The notes under the pieces: generated by a model
Seen by the model: only the letters and a program-made list of their open reading frames with translations
What the model was told of the DNA's origin: nothing
Database searches by the model: none
Translations under genes and position numbers: made by a program
Assembly: GCF_007567505.1 (NCBI RefSeq)
Contig: NZ_CP041783.1
Span: 1-64,000, forward strand
Direction: 5' to 3'
Source: Shewanella donghaensis
Lineage (GTDB): Bacteria > Pseudomonadota > Gammaproteobacteria > Enterobacterales > Shewanellaceae
Length of the DNA stretch: 64,000 bases
Shown: positions 36,775 through 46,771 of the stretch, in pieces
Position numbering within the stretch: the stretch's first letter is position 1
Layout of the letters: each line of letters starts with the position of its first letter

Positions 36775-36917
36775 ATTTTACTACCTAGATAAAAATTGTT
36801 GCGCGATTCTAACTTATCTTACGTGAGGCTTAAAGTGCAGTGTTCAAAACAGTGTTGCTCATGTTAGACTTTAAGACAATTATTTTGGGCTTTATAAAGA
36901 GTTAAAGAGAACCATCG

Positions 36918-38300
36918 ATGTTGAAAATTTACAATAGTATGAGTCGTGATAAGCAAGAATTTAAACCGATTAACCCTGGCAAGATTGATATGTATGTGTG
37001 TGGTATCACCATATATGATTTGTGTCACATCGGTCATGGTCGTACTTTTGTGTCTTTTGATATGATTGTTCGTTATTTACGCTTTAGTGGCTATGCGGTT
37101 AATTATTTACGTAACATCACGGATGTAGACGACAAAATTATTAAGCGTGCTGCAGAAAATAAAGAAAGCTGTGATTCATTAACTGAGCGTTTAATCGGTG
37201 AAATGCATCATGATTTTGATTCATTAAACATGATGCGACCCGATTTTGAACCAAGAGCCACATTGCATATCGATGAAATTATCGAAATGGTGCAAACGTT
37301 AATCGCAAAAGAACATGCTTACGTTGCTGATAATGGTGATGTGTTATTTAGTGTATCTTCATATGCTGAATATGGTCGTTTATCTGGTCAAAACCTTGAC
37401 CAACTTCAAGCTGGTGCGCGAGTTGAAGTTGAAGAGACCAAACGTAACCCTATGGATTTTGTGTTGTGGAAAATGTCAAAACCAGGTGAACCTACTTGGG
37501 AATCACCATGGGGACCAGGTCGCCCAGGTTGGCATATCGAATGTTCAGCGATGAACAGTAAGCACCTTGGTGAAAATTTCGATATTCATGGTGGTGGTAG
37601 CGATTTACAGTTCCCACATCACGAGAATGAAATTGCCCAATCTTGCTGTGCACATGGTTCACAATATGTGAACTATTGGATGCATACCGGCATGGTCATG
37701 GTAGACAAAGAAAAAATGTCTAAATCATTAGGTAACTTTTTCACTATCAGAGATGTATTAGAACATTATGATCCAGAGACTGTTCGTTACTTCTTATTAT
37801 CTGGGCATTATCGTAGCCAGTTAAATTATTCTGAAGATAACTTAAAGCAGGCAAAATCGGCGTTAGAACGTATCTATACTTCACTAAAAGGCCTAGATTT
37901 AACCGTTGAAGCAGCATCAGCAAATGACTATGTCGCTAAATTCAAATTAGCGATGGATGATGACTTTAATACACCAGAAGCTTATTCAGTTATTTTTGAG
38001 ATGGTCCGTGAAATTAATCGCCTCAAATTAGTCGATCTACAACAAGCAAGTGGTTTAGGTGTCAGCCTAAAACAATTAACGGATGTGTTAGGGTTAATTA
38101 GTCATGACGTAGATGTTTATTTTCAAGGTGAGGGCAGTGATGATGAAGTTGCTGAAATCGAAGCATTGATTGTTGAACGTAAACGCGCTCGTACTGAAAA
38201 AGATTGGCCTGCTGCTGATGTCGCCAGAGATAGATTAAATGCCTTAGGTGTTATTCTTGAAGACGGCGAAAATGGTATCACTACTTGGCGTAAAAAATAA
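36918..38300 (+). CDS. cysS: Cysteinyl-tRNA synthetase
   Basis: 460-residue class I synthetase. HIGH motif [12 protein letters not shown] (residues about 34-45), KMSKS motif [10 protein letters not shown] near 267-276, and zinc ligands: Cys in [10 protein letters not shown], Cys in WHIECSAM and His/Glu in [12 protein letters not shown]. coli length is 461. Divergent from ppiB, convergent with folD. Confidence 0.97.
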   Translation: MLKIYNSMSRDKQEFKPINPGKIDMYVCGITIYDLCHIGHGRTFVSFDMIVRYLRFSGYAVNYLRNITDVDDKIIKRAAENKESCDSLTERLIGEMHHDFDSLNMMRPDFEPRATLHIDEIIEMVQTLIAKEHAYVADNGDVLFSVSSYAEYGRLSGQNLDQLQAGARVEVEETKRNPMDFVLWKMSKPGEPTWESPWGPGRPGWHIECSAMNSKHLGENFDIHGGGSDLQFPHHENEIAQSCCAHGSQYVNYWMHTGMVMVDKEKMSKSLGNFFTIRDVLEHYDPETVRYFLLSGHYRSQLNYSEDNLKQAKSALERIYTSLKGLDLTVEAASANDYVAKFKLAMDDDFNTPEAYSVIFEMVREINRLKLVDLQQASGLGVSLKQLTDVLGLISHDVDVYFQGEGSDDEVAEIEALIVERKRARTEKDWPAADVARDRLNALGVILEDGENGITTWRKK

Positions 38301-38316
38301 CGCTGAGTTCATTCAA

Positions 38317-38346
38317 TAAAAAAGCCTGCAATTGCAGGCTTTTTTG
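38317..38346. terminator. Bidirectional terminator between cysS and folD
   Basis: Perfect palindrome AAAAAGCCTGCA/TGCAGGCTTTTT with A and T tracts on either side; about 17 bp after cysS and 45 bp after folD. Confidence 0.93.
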
Positions 38347-38389
38347 TTATGAAGTTAATGATGGTATCAACTCATATTAATGGACCTAT

Positions 38390-39244
38390 TTAGTCGTGAT
38401 ATTGCTCTGCTGCATATAGTGTATTTTCAAGTAAGCTAGCAATAGTCATTGGACCTACACCACCAGGTACAGGCGTAATAAAGGCAGCGTGTTCAGCAGC
38501 AACATCAAATTCGACATCCCCCACTAAACGGCCGCTATCTAATCTATTGATACCAACATCAATAACGATAGCACCAGGCTTAATCCAATCACCAGGAATA
38601 AAGCCTGGTTTACCGACTGCAACGACTAATAAGTCTGCTTGACGTACCTTTTGTTCAAGGTTTTTAGTAAAGCGATGACATGTCGTGGTGGTACATCCTG
38701 CAAGTAGTAGTTCTAATGTCATTGGACGGCCAACGATATTAGATGCGCCTACAATTGTTGCATCAAGGCCGTAAGTATCAATACCAGTGGACTTAATAAG
38801 GGTGATTATCCCTTTAGGCGTACAAGATCGCAGAACAGGAATGCGTTGAGCCAAACGGCCAACATTATATGGGTGAAAACCATCCACATCTTTGTCTGGT
38901 CTAATACGTTCAATGACTTTAGAGTCTTCAATGTGTGCAGGTAATGGTAGTTGTACTAAAATACCATCGATTTTAGGATCATCATTACATTGGTCGATTA
39001 ATGCTAATAAATCCGCTTCTGTGGTTGTAGTTTCAAGGTCGTATGAATAAGACTTAAAACCGACTTCTTCACAGGCACGACGTTTGCTACCAACATAAAC
39101 TTGAGAGGCTGCATCTGCACCAACAAGGATAACGGCAAGACCTGGCGCTCTTTTACCTGCTTCTACACGTGCAAGTACTTTTTCTTTTAATTCAGTTCGA
39201 ATAGATTGAGCAATCGCTTTGCCATCAATATTTTGGGCAGTCAT
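38390..39244 (-). CDS. folD: FolD, bifunctional methylenetetrahydrofolate dehydrogenase/cyclohydrolase
   Basis: 284-residue enzyme interconverting 5,10-methylene-, methenyl- and 10-formyl-THF. Catalytic Tyr/Lys are in [17 protein letters not shown], the QLPLPAH segment is intact, and the NADP site is [12 protein letters not shown] with the closing [18 protein letters not shown]. Length matches E. coli (288). Confidence 0.97.
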   Translation of the reverse strand: MTAQNIDGKAIAQSIRTELKEKVLARVEAGKRAPGLAVILVGADAASQVYVGSKRRACEEVGFKSYSYDLETTTTEADLLALIDQCNDDPKIDGILVQLPLPAHIEDSKVIERIRPDKDVDGFHPYNVGRLAQRIPVLRSCTPKGIITLIKSTGIDTYGLDATIVGASNIVGRPMTLELLLAGCTTTTCHRFTKNLEQKVRQADLLVVAVGKPGFIPGDWIKPGAIVIDVGINRLDSGRLVGDVEFDVAAEHAAFITPVPGGVGPMTIASLLENTLYAAEQYHD

Positions 39245-39410
39245 GAGAGGGTAGTTTCCTTTATGTGGCGCGATAATAAGACTAAAATTTTCCGTGACGT
39301 ATTCTATCAGTCAGCTATAGTCATGTCATGATTATTGACTTATCAATTTTTTAAAAACAGAATTTTTTGTTTGTAAAAACAGCAGCTGAACAGGTTTGCA
39401 AAAAAAACCG

Positions 39411-39439
39411 TTGACGATAGTAAAGTGACTCGTTAATAT
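39411..39439 (+). promoter_or_regulatory. Strong sigma-70 promoter of the tRNA cluster
   Basis: TTGACG and TAATAT separated by 17 bp, followed by a GC-rich discriminator (GCGCTCCG) as expected for a stringently controlled stable-RNA promoter. It lies about 55 bp upstream of tRNA-Pro. Confidence 0.8.
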
Positions 39440-39501
39440 GCGCTCCGTCCTCGCAGTTAAGGTGTTTGAAAGAAATTTCAGCATTCTAGGTGAAGATAAA
39501 T

Positions 39502-39578
39502 CGGTGATTAGCGCAGCCCGGTAGCGCATCTCGTTTGGGACGAGAGGGTCAGAGGTTCGAATCCTCTATCACCGACCA
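39502..39578 (+). tRNA. tRNA-Pro (anticodon TGG)
   Basis: Cloverleaf with acceptor CGGTGAT/ATCACCG, anticodon stem CTCGT/ACGAG around loop TTTGGGA (anticodon TGG), T arm GGTTCGAATCC and encoded CCA. First of three tRNAs. Confidence 0.97.
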
Positions 39579-39687
39579 ATTTTAAATTATTTGTAATGCT
39601 GTTTATTTACGAATAAGCTTTAAAGATAAGCTAACAACCAAATTAGTTTATTATGTTTATAGGATTACAGTTTCATCTGTAAACCAA

Positions 39688-39764
39688 GCGCCCGTAGCTC
39701 AGTTGGATAGAGCACCCGCCTTCTAAGCGGGTGGTCGCAGGTTCGAATCCTGCCGGGTGCACCA
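39688..39764 (+). tRNA. tRNA-Arg (anticodon TCT)
   Basis: Acceptor GCGCCCG/CGGGTGC, anticodon stem CCCGC/GCGGG with loop CTTCTAA (anticodon TCT), T arm GGTTCGAATCC and encoded CCA. Reads AGA/AGG codons. Confidence 0.97.
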
Positions 39765-39770
39765 TACAAT

Positions 39771-39847
39771 GGTGATTGTAGCTCAGTTGGTAGAGCCCCG
39801 GATTGTGATTCCGGTTGTCGTGGGTTCGAGCCCCATCAGTCACCCCA
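39771..39847 (+). tRNA. tRNA-His (anticodon GTG)
   Basis: Contains the histidine-specific extra G-1 opposite C73, acceptor GTGATTG/CAGTCAC, anticodon GTG in a CCGGA/TCCGG stem, and encoded CCA. Only 6 bp after tRNA-Arg, so processed from one precursor. Confidence 0.97.
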
Positions 39848-39878
39848 AATTTTGCATGTAAAATGCACAATTGTAGAG

Positions 39879-39903
39879 AAAGCGACCTTAGGTCGCTTTT
39901 TTT
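39879..39903 (+). terminator. Terminator of the tRNA cluster
   Basis: Nine-base-pair stem AAAGCGACC/GGTCGCTTT with TTA loop and T7 tail, 32 bp after tRNA-His. Confidence 0.93.
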
Positions 39904-40121
39904 ATGTCTAAAATCCCTGTTTTGACACTCGACTCCGTTGTAAACCGCCGCTATAATGTCGCGTCTTGATAAATATCTAATACGAATTACTACAGATAAC
40001 AGTGCTTAAATGTAGCTGTGTCACACTTTTATTAGTAAACATTAATCATCAAGAAACGAATATTTAATAGTTGAGCTGTCGACTATTACAAAGGAAGTCA
40101 GACATATTTCGAGGTAAAACA

Positions 40122-41426
40122 ATGCAAGTTTCTGTTGAAACAACTCAAGGCCTAGAGCGTCGCCTAACAATTTCTGTACCTGCTGAGCAAATTGAGAAAT
40201 TAATTAAAGACAATTTATTACGTGAAGCAAAGCGTGCAAAAATTTCTGGTTTCCGTCCAGGTAAAGTACCTGTATCGGTAATCAAGCAACGCTACGGTGC
40301 TGCAATCCGTCAAGATGTGACTGGTGAAGTTATGCAACGCAACTTCATTGAAGCAATCATGGCAGAAAAATTAAATCCAGCTGGAGCTCCAGTATTTGCA
40401 CCAGGTGAAACTGAAGGCGAAAATTTTGTATTCATCGCGACGTTTGAAATCTACCCAGAAGTAGCATTGACTGGTCTTGATTCTATCGCTGTAGAGCAAC
40501 CACAAGCAGAAGTTAATGATGCTGATGTTGATACTATGATTGAAACTCTTCGCAAGCAACACGCTACATTTGCTGTAGTTGAAACTGCTGCTGAAGAAGG
40601 CAACAAAGTTAAAATGAACTTTATCGGTTCAGTTGATGGTGAAGAGTTCGAAGGCGGAAAAGCTGATGATTTCGAACTTGAGCTAGGTAGCAACCGTATG
40701 ATCCCAGGTTTTGAAACGGGTATCGTAGGTCATAAATCTGGTGACGAGTTTGAAGTTGAAGTGACTTTCCCTGAAGATTACCACGCTGAAAACTTAAAAG
40801 GTAAAGCTGCTAAGTTCATTATCACGCTTACTGAAGTTCAAGCTGCTGAATTGCCAGAAGTTAACGATGAATTTGCTTCATTATTCGGTATCGCTGAAGG
40901 TGGCTTAGACGCACTTAAAGCTGAAATTACTAAGAATATGACTCGCGAACTTGAGCAAGCGCTTAAAGCAAACGTTAAAGAACAAGTTATTGAAGGCTTA
41001 TTAACAGCTAACGATATTACTATTCCTAAAGCACTTGTTGATGGTGAAGTTAATGTACTTCGTCAACAAGCTATGCAACGTTTTGGTGGCCAAACTGAAA
41101 ACATGCCTGAGCTTCCTGCTGATTTATTCACAGAGCAAGCTGAGCGTCGTGTAAAAGTAGGTTTACTTTTAGGTGAAGTTATTAAAACTAACGAACTTCA
41201 AGCTGAAGACGAACGCGTTCAAGGTTTGATCGCTTCTATGGCTTCTGCTTACGAAGATCCAACTGAAGTTGTTGAATACTACAACGGCAACAAAGAGCTT
41301 ATGCAAAATATGCGTAACGTCGCTCTTGAAGAGCAAGCTGTTGAAGTGCTACTAAAATCAGCTGTTGTAACACCAAAAGAAGTTGCTTTTGAAGAATTTA
41401 TGAACAAGGCAACAGGTAAAGCGTAA
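40122..41426 (+). CDS. tig: Trigger factor, ribosome-bound chaperone
   Basis: 434-residue chaperone/peptidyl-prolyl isomerase at the ribosome exit tunnel. The ribosome-binding signature GFRPGKVP (residues about 43-50) is intact, the FKBP-type PPIase domain spans about 150-240, and the C-terminal helical chaperone domain follows. The ATG at 40122 follows GAGGTAAAACA; the frame is open 51 bp upstream but without tig-like sequence. A TATAAT at 39952-39957 may belong to its promoter. First gene of tig-clpP-clpX-lon. Confidence 0.97.
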   Translation: MQVSVETTQGLERRLTISVPAEQIEKLIKDNLLREAKRAKISGFRPGKVPVSVIKQRYGAAIRQDVTGEVMQRNFIEAIMAEKLNPAGAPVFAPGETEGENFVFIATFEIYPEVALTGLDSIAVEQPQAEVNDADVDTMIETLRKQHATFAVVETAAEEGNKVKMNFIGSVDGEEFEGGKADDFELELGSNRMIPGFETGIVGHKSGDEFEVEVTFPEDYHAENLKGKAAKFIITLTEVQAAELPEVNDEFASLFGIAEGGLDALKAEITKNMTRELEQALKANVKEQVIEGLLTANDITIPKALVDGEVNVLRQQAMQRFGGQTENMPELPADLFTEQAERRVKVGLLLGEVIKTNELQAEDERVQGLIASMASAYEDPTEVVEYYNGNKELMQNMRNVALEEQAVEVLLKSAVVTPKEVAFEEFMNKATGKA

Positions 41427-41461
41427 CCTTCGCTTGACTTGATTGGCGGTTCACCATTTAT

Positions 41462-41498
41462 AATGGCTCGTATGAGGTTCTCATATGAGCCATTTTTA
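41462..41498 (+). terminator. Hairpin terminator between tig and clpP
   Basis: Fifteen-base-pair stem AATGGCTCGTATGAG/CTCATATGAGCCATT (one G-T pair) with GTT loop, followed by T5. It ends only about 18 bp before the clpP start, so it may act as a leaky attenuator rather than full stop. Confidence 0.8.
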
Positions 41499-41515
41499 TT
41501 TAGGGAAAGTATAAA

Positions 41516-42127
41516 ATGCATAAAGCACCAGAATCTGTACTCAATGCTCTTGTACCTATGGTTGTTGAACAAACAGCGAAAGGTGAACGTTCATATGATA
41601 TTTACTCTCGTTTATTAAAAGAGCGAGTAATTTTCTTAGTTGGTCAAGTTGAAGAACATATGGCTAACTTAATCGTCGCTCAGCTTTTATTTTTAGAATC
41701 TGAAAGCCCAGACAAAGATATCTCTATTTACATCAATTCACCTGGTGGTTCAGTAACAGCAGGTATGGCAATTTATGACACCATGCAGTTCATTAAGCCT
41801 AATGTAAGTACAGTATGTATTGGTCAAGCATGCAGTATGGGTGCATTCCTTCTTGCTGGCGGTGCTGAAGGTAAGCGTCATTGTTTACCTAATTCACGTG
41901 TCATGATTCATCAGCCATTAGGTGGTTTCCAAGGTCAAGCGTCAGATATTGCTATCCATGCGCAAGAAATTCTTGGTATTAAAAACAAATTAAACCAAAT
42001 GTTAGCCGATCACACAGGTCAGCCAATGGAAGTTATTGAACGTGATACCGACCGTGATAACTTCATGAGCGCTCAAGAAGCCGCTGATTATGGTTTAGTT
42101 GATTCAGTATTTGAAAAGCGTAGCTGA
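41516..42127 (+). CDS. clpP: ClpP, ATP-dependent protease proteolytic subunit
   Basis: 203-residue serine peptidase that forms the tetradecameric chamber used with ClpX/ClpA. Catalytic Ser is in GQACSMGAF, His in [15 protein letters not shown] and Asp in [12 protein letters not shown]. Start and length match E. coli ClpP (207). Upstream, TATAAT (41459-41464) could be a -10 element for an own promoter inside the tig-clpP gap. Confidence 0.97.
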   Translation: MHKAPESVLNALVPMVVEQTAKGERSYDIYSRLLKERVIFLVGQVEEHMANLIVAQLLFLESESPDKDISIYINSPGGSVTAGMAIYDTMQFIKPNVSTVCIGQACSMGAFLLAGGAEGKRHCLPNSRVMIHQPLGGFQGQASDIAIHAQEILGIKNKLNQMLADHTGQPMEVIERDTDRDNFMSAQEAADYGLVDSVFEKRS

Positions 42128-42251
42128 TCTTTGTGCCTGAGTGCGCTATTCTGTGATGAATAGCGTGTAAATGTACCAAAGTATTTTGTACTAAACATGA
42201 ATACAAATAGTTTTCTACAGACAGTGTATAGGCTGTAACAGAGGTAGGGTA

Positions 42252-43532
42252 ATGGGCGATAACAAAAATACCGGTGACAGCGGCAAGCTGCTGTACTGCT
42301 CTTTTTGCGGAAAAAGCCAGCATGAAGTACGAAAGCTAATCGCTGGACCTTCAGTGTATGTATGTGATGAATGTGTTGAGTTATGCAATGACATCATCCG
42401 TGAAGAAATTAAAGAAATATCGCCTAAGCGCGATCAAGACCAGTTACCGACTCCGCATAAATTGCGCAATCATCTAGATGATTATGTAATAGGTCAAAAT
42501 CAGGCAAAAAAAGTACTTTCAGTTGCAGTTTATAATCATTATAAACGCTTGCGTAACGGTACGCCGATTGAAGGTGTTGAGCTTGGTAAGAGTAACATCT
42601 TGCTAATTGGTCCTACTGGTAGTGGTAAAACATTATTGGCTGAAACCTTAGCGCGTTCTTTAGATGTACCTTTTACAATGGCTGATGCTACGACATTGAC
42701 CGAAGCGGGTTATGTCGGTGAAGACGTTGAAAACATTATTCAGAAACTTCTGCAAAAATGTGATTATGATGTTGAAAAAGCAGAGCGCGGCATTGTCTAT
42801 ATCGATGAAATCGACAAAATTAGTCGTAAGTCTGATAATCCTTCTATTACCCGTGATGTATCCGGCGAAGGTGTTCAGCAAGCGCTACTAAAATTGATTG
42901 AAGGTACTGTTGCTTCAGTTCCACCTCAAGGTGGTCGCAAGCATCCACAACAAGAATTCTTGCAAGTTGATACTTCAAAAATTCTATTTATTTGTGGCGG
43001 TGCGTTTGCTGGACTTGAAAAAGTTATTGAGCAACGTGGTCTAACAGGTTCTGGCATTGGTTTTGGCGCTGAAGTGAAAGGTGATGCAGATAAAGCCACT
43101 ATTTCACAAACTTTGGGTAAAGTTGAACCAGAAGATTTAATTAAGTTTGGTTTGATTCCTGAGTTTATAGGTCGTTTGCCTGTTGTCGCAACGCTAACTG
43201 AACTCGATGAATCAGCATTGGTTCAAATTTTATCTCAACCTAAAAATGCATTGACTAAGCAATACGCAGCATTGTTTGAGATGGAAGATGTAGAGTTAGA
43301 GTTCCGAGAAGATGCGCTTAAAGCAATTGCTCACAAAGCAATGACGCGTAAAACCGGTGCTCGTGGTCTTCGTTCAATTATTGAAGACATTTTACTTGAT
43401 ACCATGTATGACATTCCTTCAGTCGAAGGTGTGGTTAAGGCTGTTGTCGATGAATCTGTTGTTAAAGGTGAATCTTCTCCTATCCTTATTTACGAAAATG
43501 CTGAAAGCCAAGTTGCTGGTGGCGAACAATAA
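42252..43532 (+). CDS. clpX: ClpX, ATP-dependent unfoldase of the ClpXP protease
   Basis: 426-residue AAA+ protein. An N-terminal zinc-binding domain ([26 protein letters not shown], residues about 14-39) is followed by Walker [13 protein letters not shown], Walker B IVYIDEID and the ClpP-binding IGF loop ([10 protein letters not shown]). Length as in E. coli (424). Second part of the clpP-clpX pair; a terminator follows. Confidence 0.97.
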   Translation: MGDNKNTGDSGKLLYCSFCGKSQHEVRKLIAGPSVYVCDECVELCNDIIREEIKEISPKRDQDQLPTPHKLRNHLDDYVIGQNQAKKVLSVAVYNHYKRLRNGTPIEGVELGKSNILLIGPTGSGKTLLAETLARSLDVPFTMADATTLTEAGYVGEDVENIIQKLLQKCDYDVEKAERGIVYIDEIDKISRKSDNPSITRDVSGEGVQQALLKLIEGTVASVPPQGGRKHPQQEFLQVDTSKILFICGGAFAGLEKVIEQRGLTGSGIGFGAEVKGDADKATISQTLGKVEPEDLIKFGLIPEFIGRLPVVATLTELDESALVQILSQPKNALTKQYAALFEMEDVELEFREDALKAIAHKAMTRKTGARGLRSIIEDILLDTMYDIPSVEGVVKAVVDESVVKGESSPILIYENAESQVAGGEQ

Positions 43533-43561
43533 ATAGACACTTATCGTGATTTATTTTAAAT

Positions 43562-43586
43562 AAGGAGTCCATTGGGCTCCTTTTTT
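43562..43586 (+). terminator. Terminator after clpX
   Basis: Stem AAGGAGTCC/GGGCTCCTT with one G-T pair, ATT loop and T6 tail, 30 bp after the clpX stop and just before the lon promoter. Confidence 0.85.
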
Positions 43587-43596
43587 CGTATTGACC

Positions 43597-43624
43597 ATTG
43601 AAAGTTTACAAAACATCCCAATAT
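43597..43624 (+). promoter_or_regulatory. Sigma-32 (heat-shock) promoter of lon
   Basis: ATTGAAA and CCCAATAT separated by 13 bp closely match the RpoH consensus CTTGAAA-N13/14-CCCCATNT. The -10 ends 39 bp upstream of lon, a known heat-shock gene. Confidence 0.8.
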
Positions 43625-43662
43625 ACTGATTATAAAATCCATTCATCAAACGGAATCGAACT

Positions 43663-46014
43663 ATGACCCAAGAGCGTGAAGCGCATATCGAACTCCCCGT
43701 GCTGCCACTGCGAGATGTAGTGGTTTATCCCCATATGGTAATTCCGTTGTTCGTCGGAAGAGAGAAATCTATTCGTTGCCTTGAATCGGCGATGGAACAA
43801 GATAAGCAAATTTTATTGGTCGCACAGCGTGAAGCTGATTTAGACGAACCAACAAAAGAAGATATTTTTGACGTCGGTACCGTAGCCTCTATTCTGCAAT
43901 TACTAAAACTACCTGACGGGACAGTTAAAGTCTTAGTTGAGGGTGGCCAACGTGCAAAAGTAACGGCTTACACACAAGAAGAAGATTTCTTTGTGGCGAC
44001 GGCTGAATACTTAGAGTCTGAAGATTTAGCAGAAAAAGAAGAAGAAGTTCTGGTTCGCAGTGCTATCAGCCAATTCGAAGGTTACATCAAGCTTAATAAG
44101 AAAATCCCACCGGAAGTATTAACTTCATTAACTGGGATTGAAGAAGCTGCAAGACTCGCTGACACTATGGCTGCACATATGCCACTTAAGCTTGAAGACA
44201 AACAGTCTGTGCTTGAGATGGTTAACGTCGGAGAACGTCTCGAATATTTAATGGCGATGATGGAAGGCGAAATCGACTTATTACAAGTTGAGAAGCGCAT
44301 TCGTGGCCGTGTTAAAAAACAGATGGAAAAAAGTCAGCGCGAATACTATTTGAATGAGCAAATGAAAGCCATTCAAAAAGAATTAGGCGATCTTGATGAA
44401 GGTCAGGATGAGTTTGAAGTTTTAGCCCGTAAAATTACCGATGCTAAAATGCCTGCTGAAGCGAAAGAAAAAGCAGAAGCTGAATTAAATAAGCTTAAAA
44501 TGATGTCTCCAATGTCTGCAGAAGCTACGGTAGTGAGAAGCTACGTTGACTGGATGACAGCAGTTCCTTGGAGCCAACGTTCTAAAATTAAACGTGACTT
44601 ATCAAAAGCTGAAGCCATTCTTGATACTGATCATCATGGACTTGAGAAAGTTAAAGAGCGTATTTTAGAATACCTAGCCGTGCAAAGTCGTGTTAAGCAA
44701 CTTAAAGGCCCAATTTTATGTCTAGTGGGACCTCCAGGTGTTGGTAAAACTTCTTTAGGTCAATCAATTGCTAAGGCTACTGGACGTAAATATGTACGTG
44801 TAGCGTTAGGTGGTGTGCGTGATGAAGCGGAAATTCGTGGTCATCGCCGTACTTATATTGGTTCTATGCCAGGTAAAGTCATTCAGAAAATGGCAAAAGT
44901 TGGCGTTAAAAACCCATTATTCTTATTAGATGAAATTGATAAAATGAGTTCTGATATGCGCGGCGACCCATCGTCAGCATTATTAGAAGTATTAGATCCT
45001 GAGCAAAACTCAGCGTTTAATGATCATTATTTAGAAGTTGATTATGATTTATCTGACGTAATGTTCGTCGCGACATCAAATTCAATGGATATTCCAGGTC
45101 CTCTACTTGACCGTATGGAAGTTATTCGCCTGTCAGGTTACACCGAAGACGAAAAGTTAAATATTGCTAAGAAACATTTATTAACGAAGCAAATTGAACG
45201 AAACGGTTTGAAAGCGACTGAAATCACTATTGAAGACAGCGCCATTATTGGCATGATCCGTTACTACACTCGTGAAGCTGGTGTGCGTTCTTTAGAACGT
45301 GAACTGTCTAAAGTGTGTCGTAAAGTTGTGAAAATGATTTTGCTCGACAAGTCGGTTAAAACCGTTGTTGTTAATCAAGACAACCTTAAGTCATTCTTAG
45401 GCGTTCAGCGTTTTGATTATGGTAAAGCAGAATCAAATAACCAAATTGGCCAAGTGACTGGTCTGGCTTGGACGCAAGTTGGCGGTGACTTACTGACTAT
45501 TGAAGCAACATCAGTACCTGGTAAAGGCAAGCTTGCCTATACCGGTTCACTCGGTGATGTGATGCAAGAGTCAATTCAGGCTGCAATGACCGTTGTTAGA
45601 GCCCGTGCTGAACAGCTTGGTATTAATAATGACTTTTATGAGAAGCGTGATATCCATGTTCACGTACCAGAAGGGGCAACACCAAAAGATGGGCCATCTG
45701 CAGGTGCTGCAATGTGTACAGCTTTAGTGTCTAGCTTAACCGGTAATCCAGTTAAAAGTGATGTTGCTATGACGGGTGAGATTACCCTTCGTGGTGAAGT
45801 GTTGCCTATTGGTGGTCTTAAAGAAAAACTGCTTGCAGCACATCGTGGCGGCATTAAAGTTGTGCTTATTCCTAAAGAGAACGAGCGTGATTTAGAAGAA
45901 ATCCCAGCGAATGTCATTGCTGATTTAAAGATTCATCCAGTGAGATGGGTCGAGGAAGTACTTGAATTGGCCTTAGAAAGACCTGTAAAAGGTTTTGAAG
46001 TGGTCAAAAAGTAG
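43663..46014 (+). CDS. lon: Lon ATP-dependent protease
   Basis: 783-residue cytoplasmic AAA+ protease for misfolded and regulatory proteins. N-terminal substrate domain ([26 protein letters not shown]), Walker [13 protein letters not shown] near 355-366, Walker [11 protein letters not shown], and the Ser-Lys dyad in [11 protein letters not shown] (Ser near 678) and [14 protein letters not shown]. Length as in E. coli (784). Own sigma-32-type promoter. Confidence 0.98.
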   Translation: MTQEREAHIELPVLPLRDVVVYPHMVIPLFVGREKSIRCLESAMEQDKQILLVAQREADLDEPTKEDIFDVGTVASILQLLKLPDGTVKVLVEGGQRAKVTAYTQEEDFFVATAEYLESEDLAEKEEEVLVRSAISQFEGYIKLNKKIPPEVLTSLTGIEEAARLADTMAAHMPLKLEDKQSVLEMVNVGERLEYLMAMMEGEIDLLQVEKRIRGRVKKQMEKSQREYYLNEQMKAIQKELGDLDEGQDEFEVLARKITDAKMPAEAKEKAEAELNKLKMMSPMSAEATVVRSYVDWMTAVPWSQRSKIKRDLSKAEAILDTDHHGLEKVKERILEYLAVQSRVKQLKGPILCLVGPPGVGKTSLGQSIAKATGRKYVRVALGGVRDEAEIRGHRRTYIGSMPGKVIQKMAKVGVKNPLFLLDEIDKMSSDMRGDPSSALLEVLDPEQNSAFNDHYLEVDYDLSDVMFVATSNSMDIPGPLLDRMEVIRLSGYTEDEKLNIAKKHLLTKQIERNGLKATEITIEDSAIIGMIRYYTREAGVRSLERELSKVCRKVVKMILLDKSVKTVVVNQDNLKSFLGVQRFDYGKAESNNQIGQVTGLAWTQVGGDLLTIEATSVPGKGKLAYTGSLGDVMQESIQAAMTVVRARAEQLGINNDFYEKRDIHVHVPEGATPKDGPSAGAAMCTALVSSLTGNPVKSDVAMTGEITLRGEVLPIGGLKEKLLAAHRGGIKVVLIPKENERDLEEIPANVIADLKIHPVRWVEEVLELALERPVKGFEVVKK

Positions 46015-46277
46015 CTAAAAAGCAATAAAAGTTGCTTTGAACCCAAAAAATATGAAAAAAGGGCTTAACAAACTGTAAAGCTGTGGTAGCCTAGATAAGT
46101 GGAGAGTCAGTTAGCACCAAACCCTTGGCGCGTCTGACTTTGAGCTGTATCCAAGTACAATTTTTTGGTTTTCCAACTAAGTTTGGTGTGGTATCAAACT
46201 TATAATAAAAAAGCCTCCGCAGACCGCTCTAAAGACGGATTTGGTTGCGGCGCGAAAATAACATTCAAGGGGATGAC
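46015..46277 (+). other. Intergenic/leader region upstream of hupB
   Basis: About 260 bp with several inverted repeats, including AGTCAG/CTGACT (about 46106-46139) and CCGCAGACC/GGTTGCGG (about 46217-46252), and a TATAAT near 46202. It probably contains the hupB promoter and a structured 5' leader; no gene was recognised. Confidence 0.4.
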
Positions 46278-46550
46278 ATGAACAAATCTGAACTAATCGA
46301 GAAAATCGCTTCTGGTGCTGACATTTCTAAAGCAGGCGCAGGCCGTGCACTAGATTCTTTTATCACAGCTGTTACTGAAGCGCTTAAAGATGGTGATAAA
46401 ATTTCTCTAGTTGGTTTTGGTACTTTTGAAGTACGTCAACGTGCAGAACGTACTGGCCGTAACCCACAGACTGGTGCAGAAATCAAAATTGCAGCAGCAA
46501 ACATTCCAGCTTTCAAAGCGGGTAAAGCACTAAAAGACGCTGTTAACTAA
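46278..46550 (+). CDS. hupB: HU-beta, histone-like DNA-binding protein
   Basis: 90-residue nucleoid protein that bends DNA as a homo- or heterodimer. Sequence [29 protein letters not shown] and the DNA-binding arm [45 protein letters not shown] are typical. The ATG at 46278 follows AAGGGGATGAC; an alternative start 33 bp upstream has no HU character. Placement between lon and ppiD is as in E. coli. Confidence 0.97.
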   Translation: MNKSELIEKIASGADISKAGAGRALDSFITAVTEALKDGDKISLVGFGTFEVRQRAERTGRNPQTGAEIKIAAANIPAFKAGKALKDAVN

Positions 46551-46707
46551 ATAGTTGGTATCGTTGCCTTTTGTAAGGCATTTGTAGAAAGCACTGTTTA
46601 TCAGTGCTTTTTGCGAGAAAGAACACTGGAATTAACAAGATTAATTTAAGTGTTTGGAGAGATTCGGTCATACCCGAGGTAGCGTCTGATAACTCCGTCT
46701 AAATTAC

Positions 46708-46740
46708 AAAAAGGCGCATCCCCAAGTGGTGCGCCTTTTT
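46708..46740 (+). terminator. Terminator after hupB
   Basis: Stem AAAAAGGCGCA/TGCGCCTTTTT with an 11-nt apical part and T5 end, located about 160 bp past hupB and just before ppiD. Confidence 0.88.
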
Positions 46741-46771
46741 ATTTATTTTATCGCAACAAGCGAGAATTCAG

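Noticed and set aside
39673..39870. Minus-strand open frame over two tRNA genes
   Set aside because: It is the complement of tRNA-Arg and tRNA-His; such frames are common annotation artefacts.
41430..41464. Sigma-32 promoter for clpP
   Set aside because: CTTGACT and CCATTTAT are present but the -35 and -10 matches are each weak and the start would fall within the tig terminator stem; noted only as a possibility.
46640..46707. Possible small RNA or tRNA-like fold between hupB and ppiD
   Set aside because: Short pairing such as TCGG/CCGA is seen, but there is no cloverleaf or known RNA motif; it is more likely the 3' UTR of hupB.
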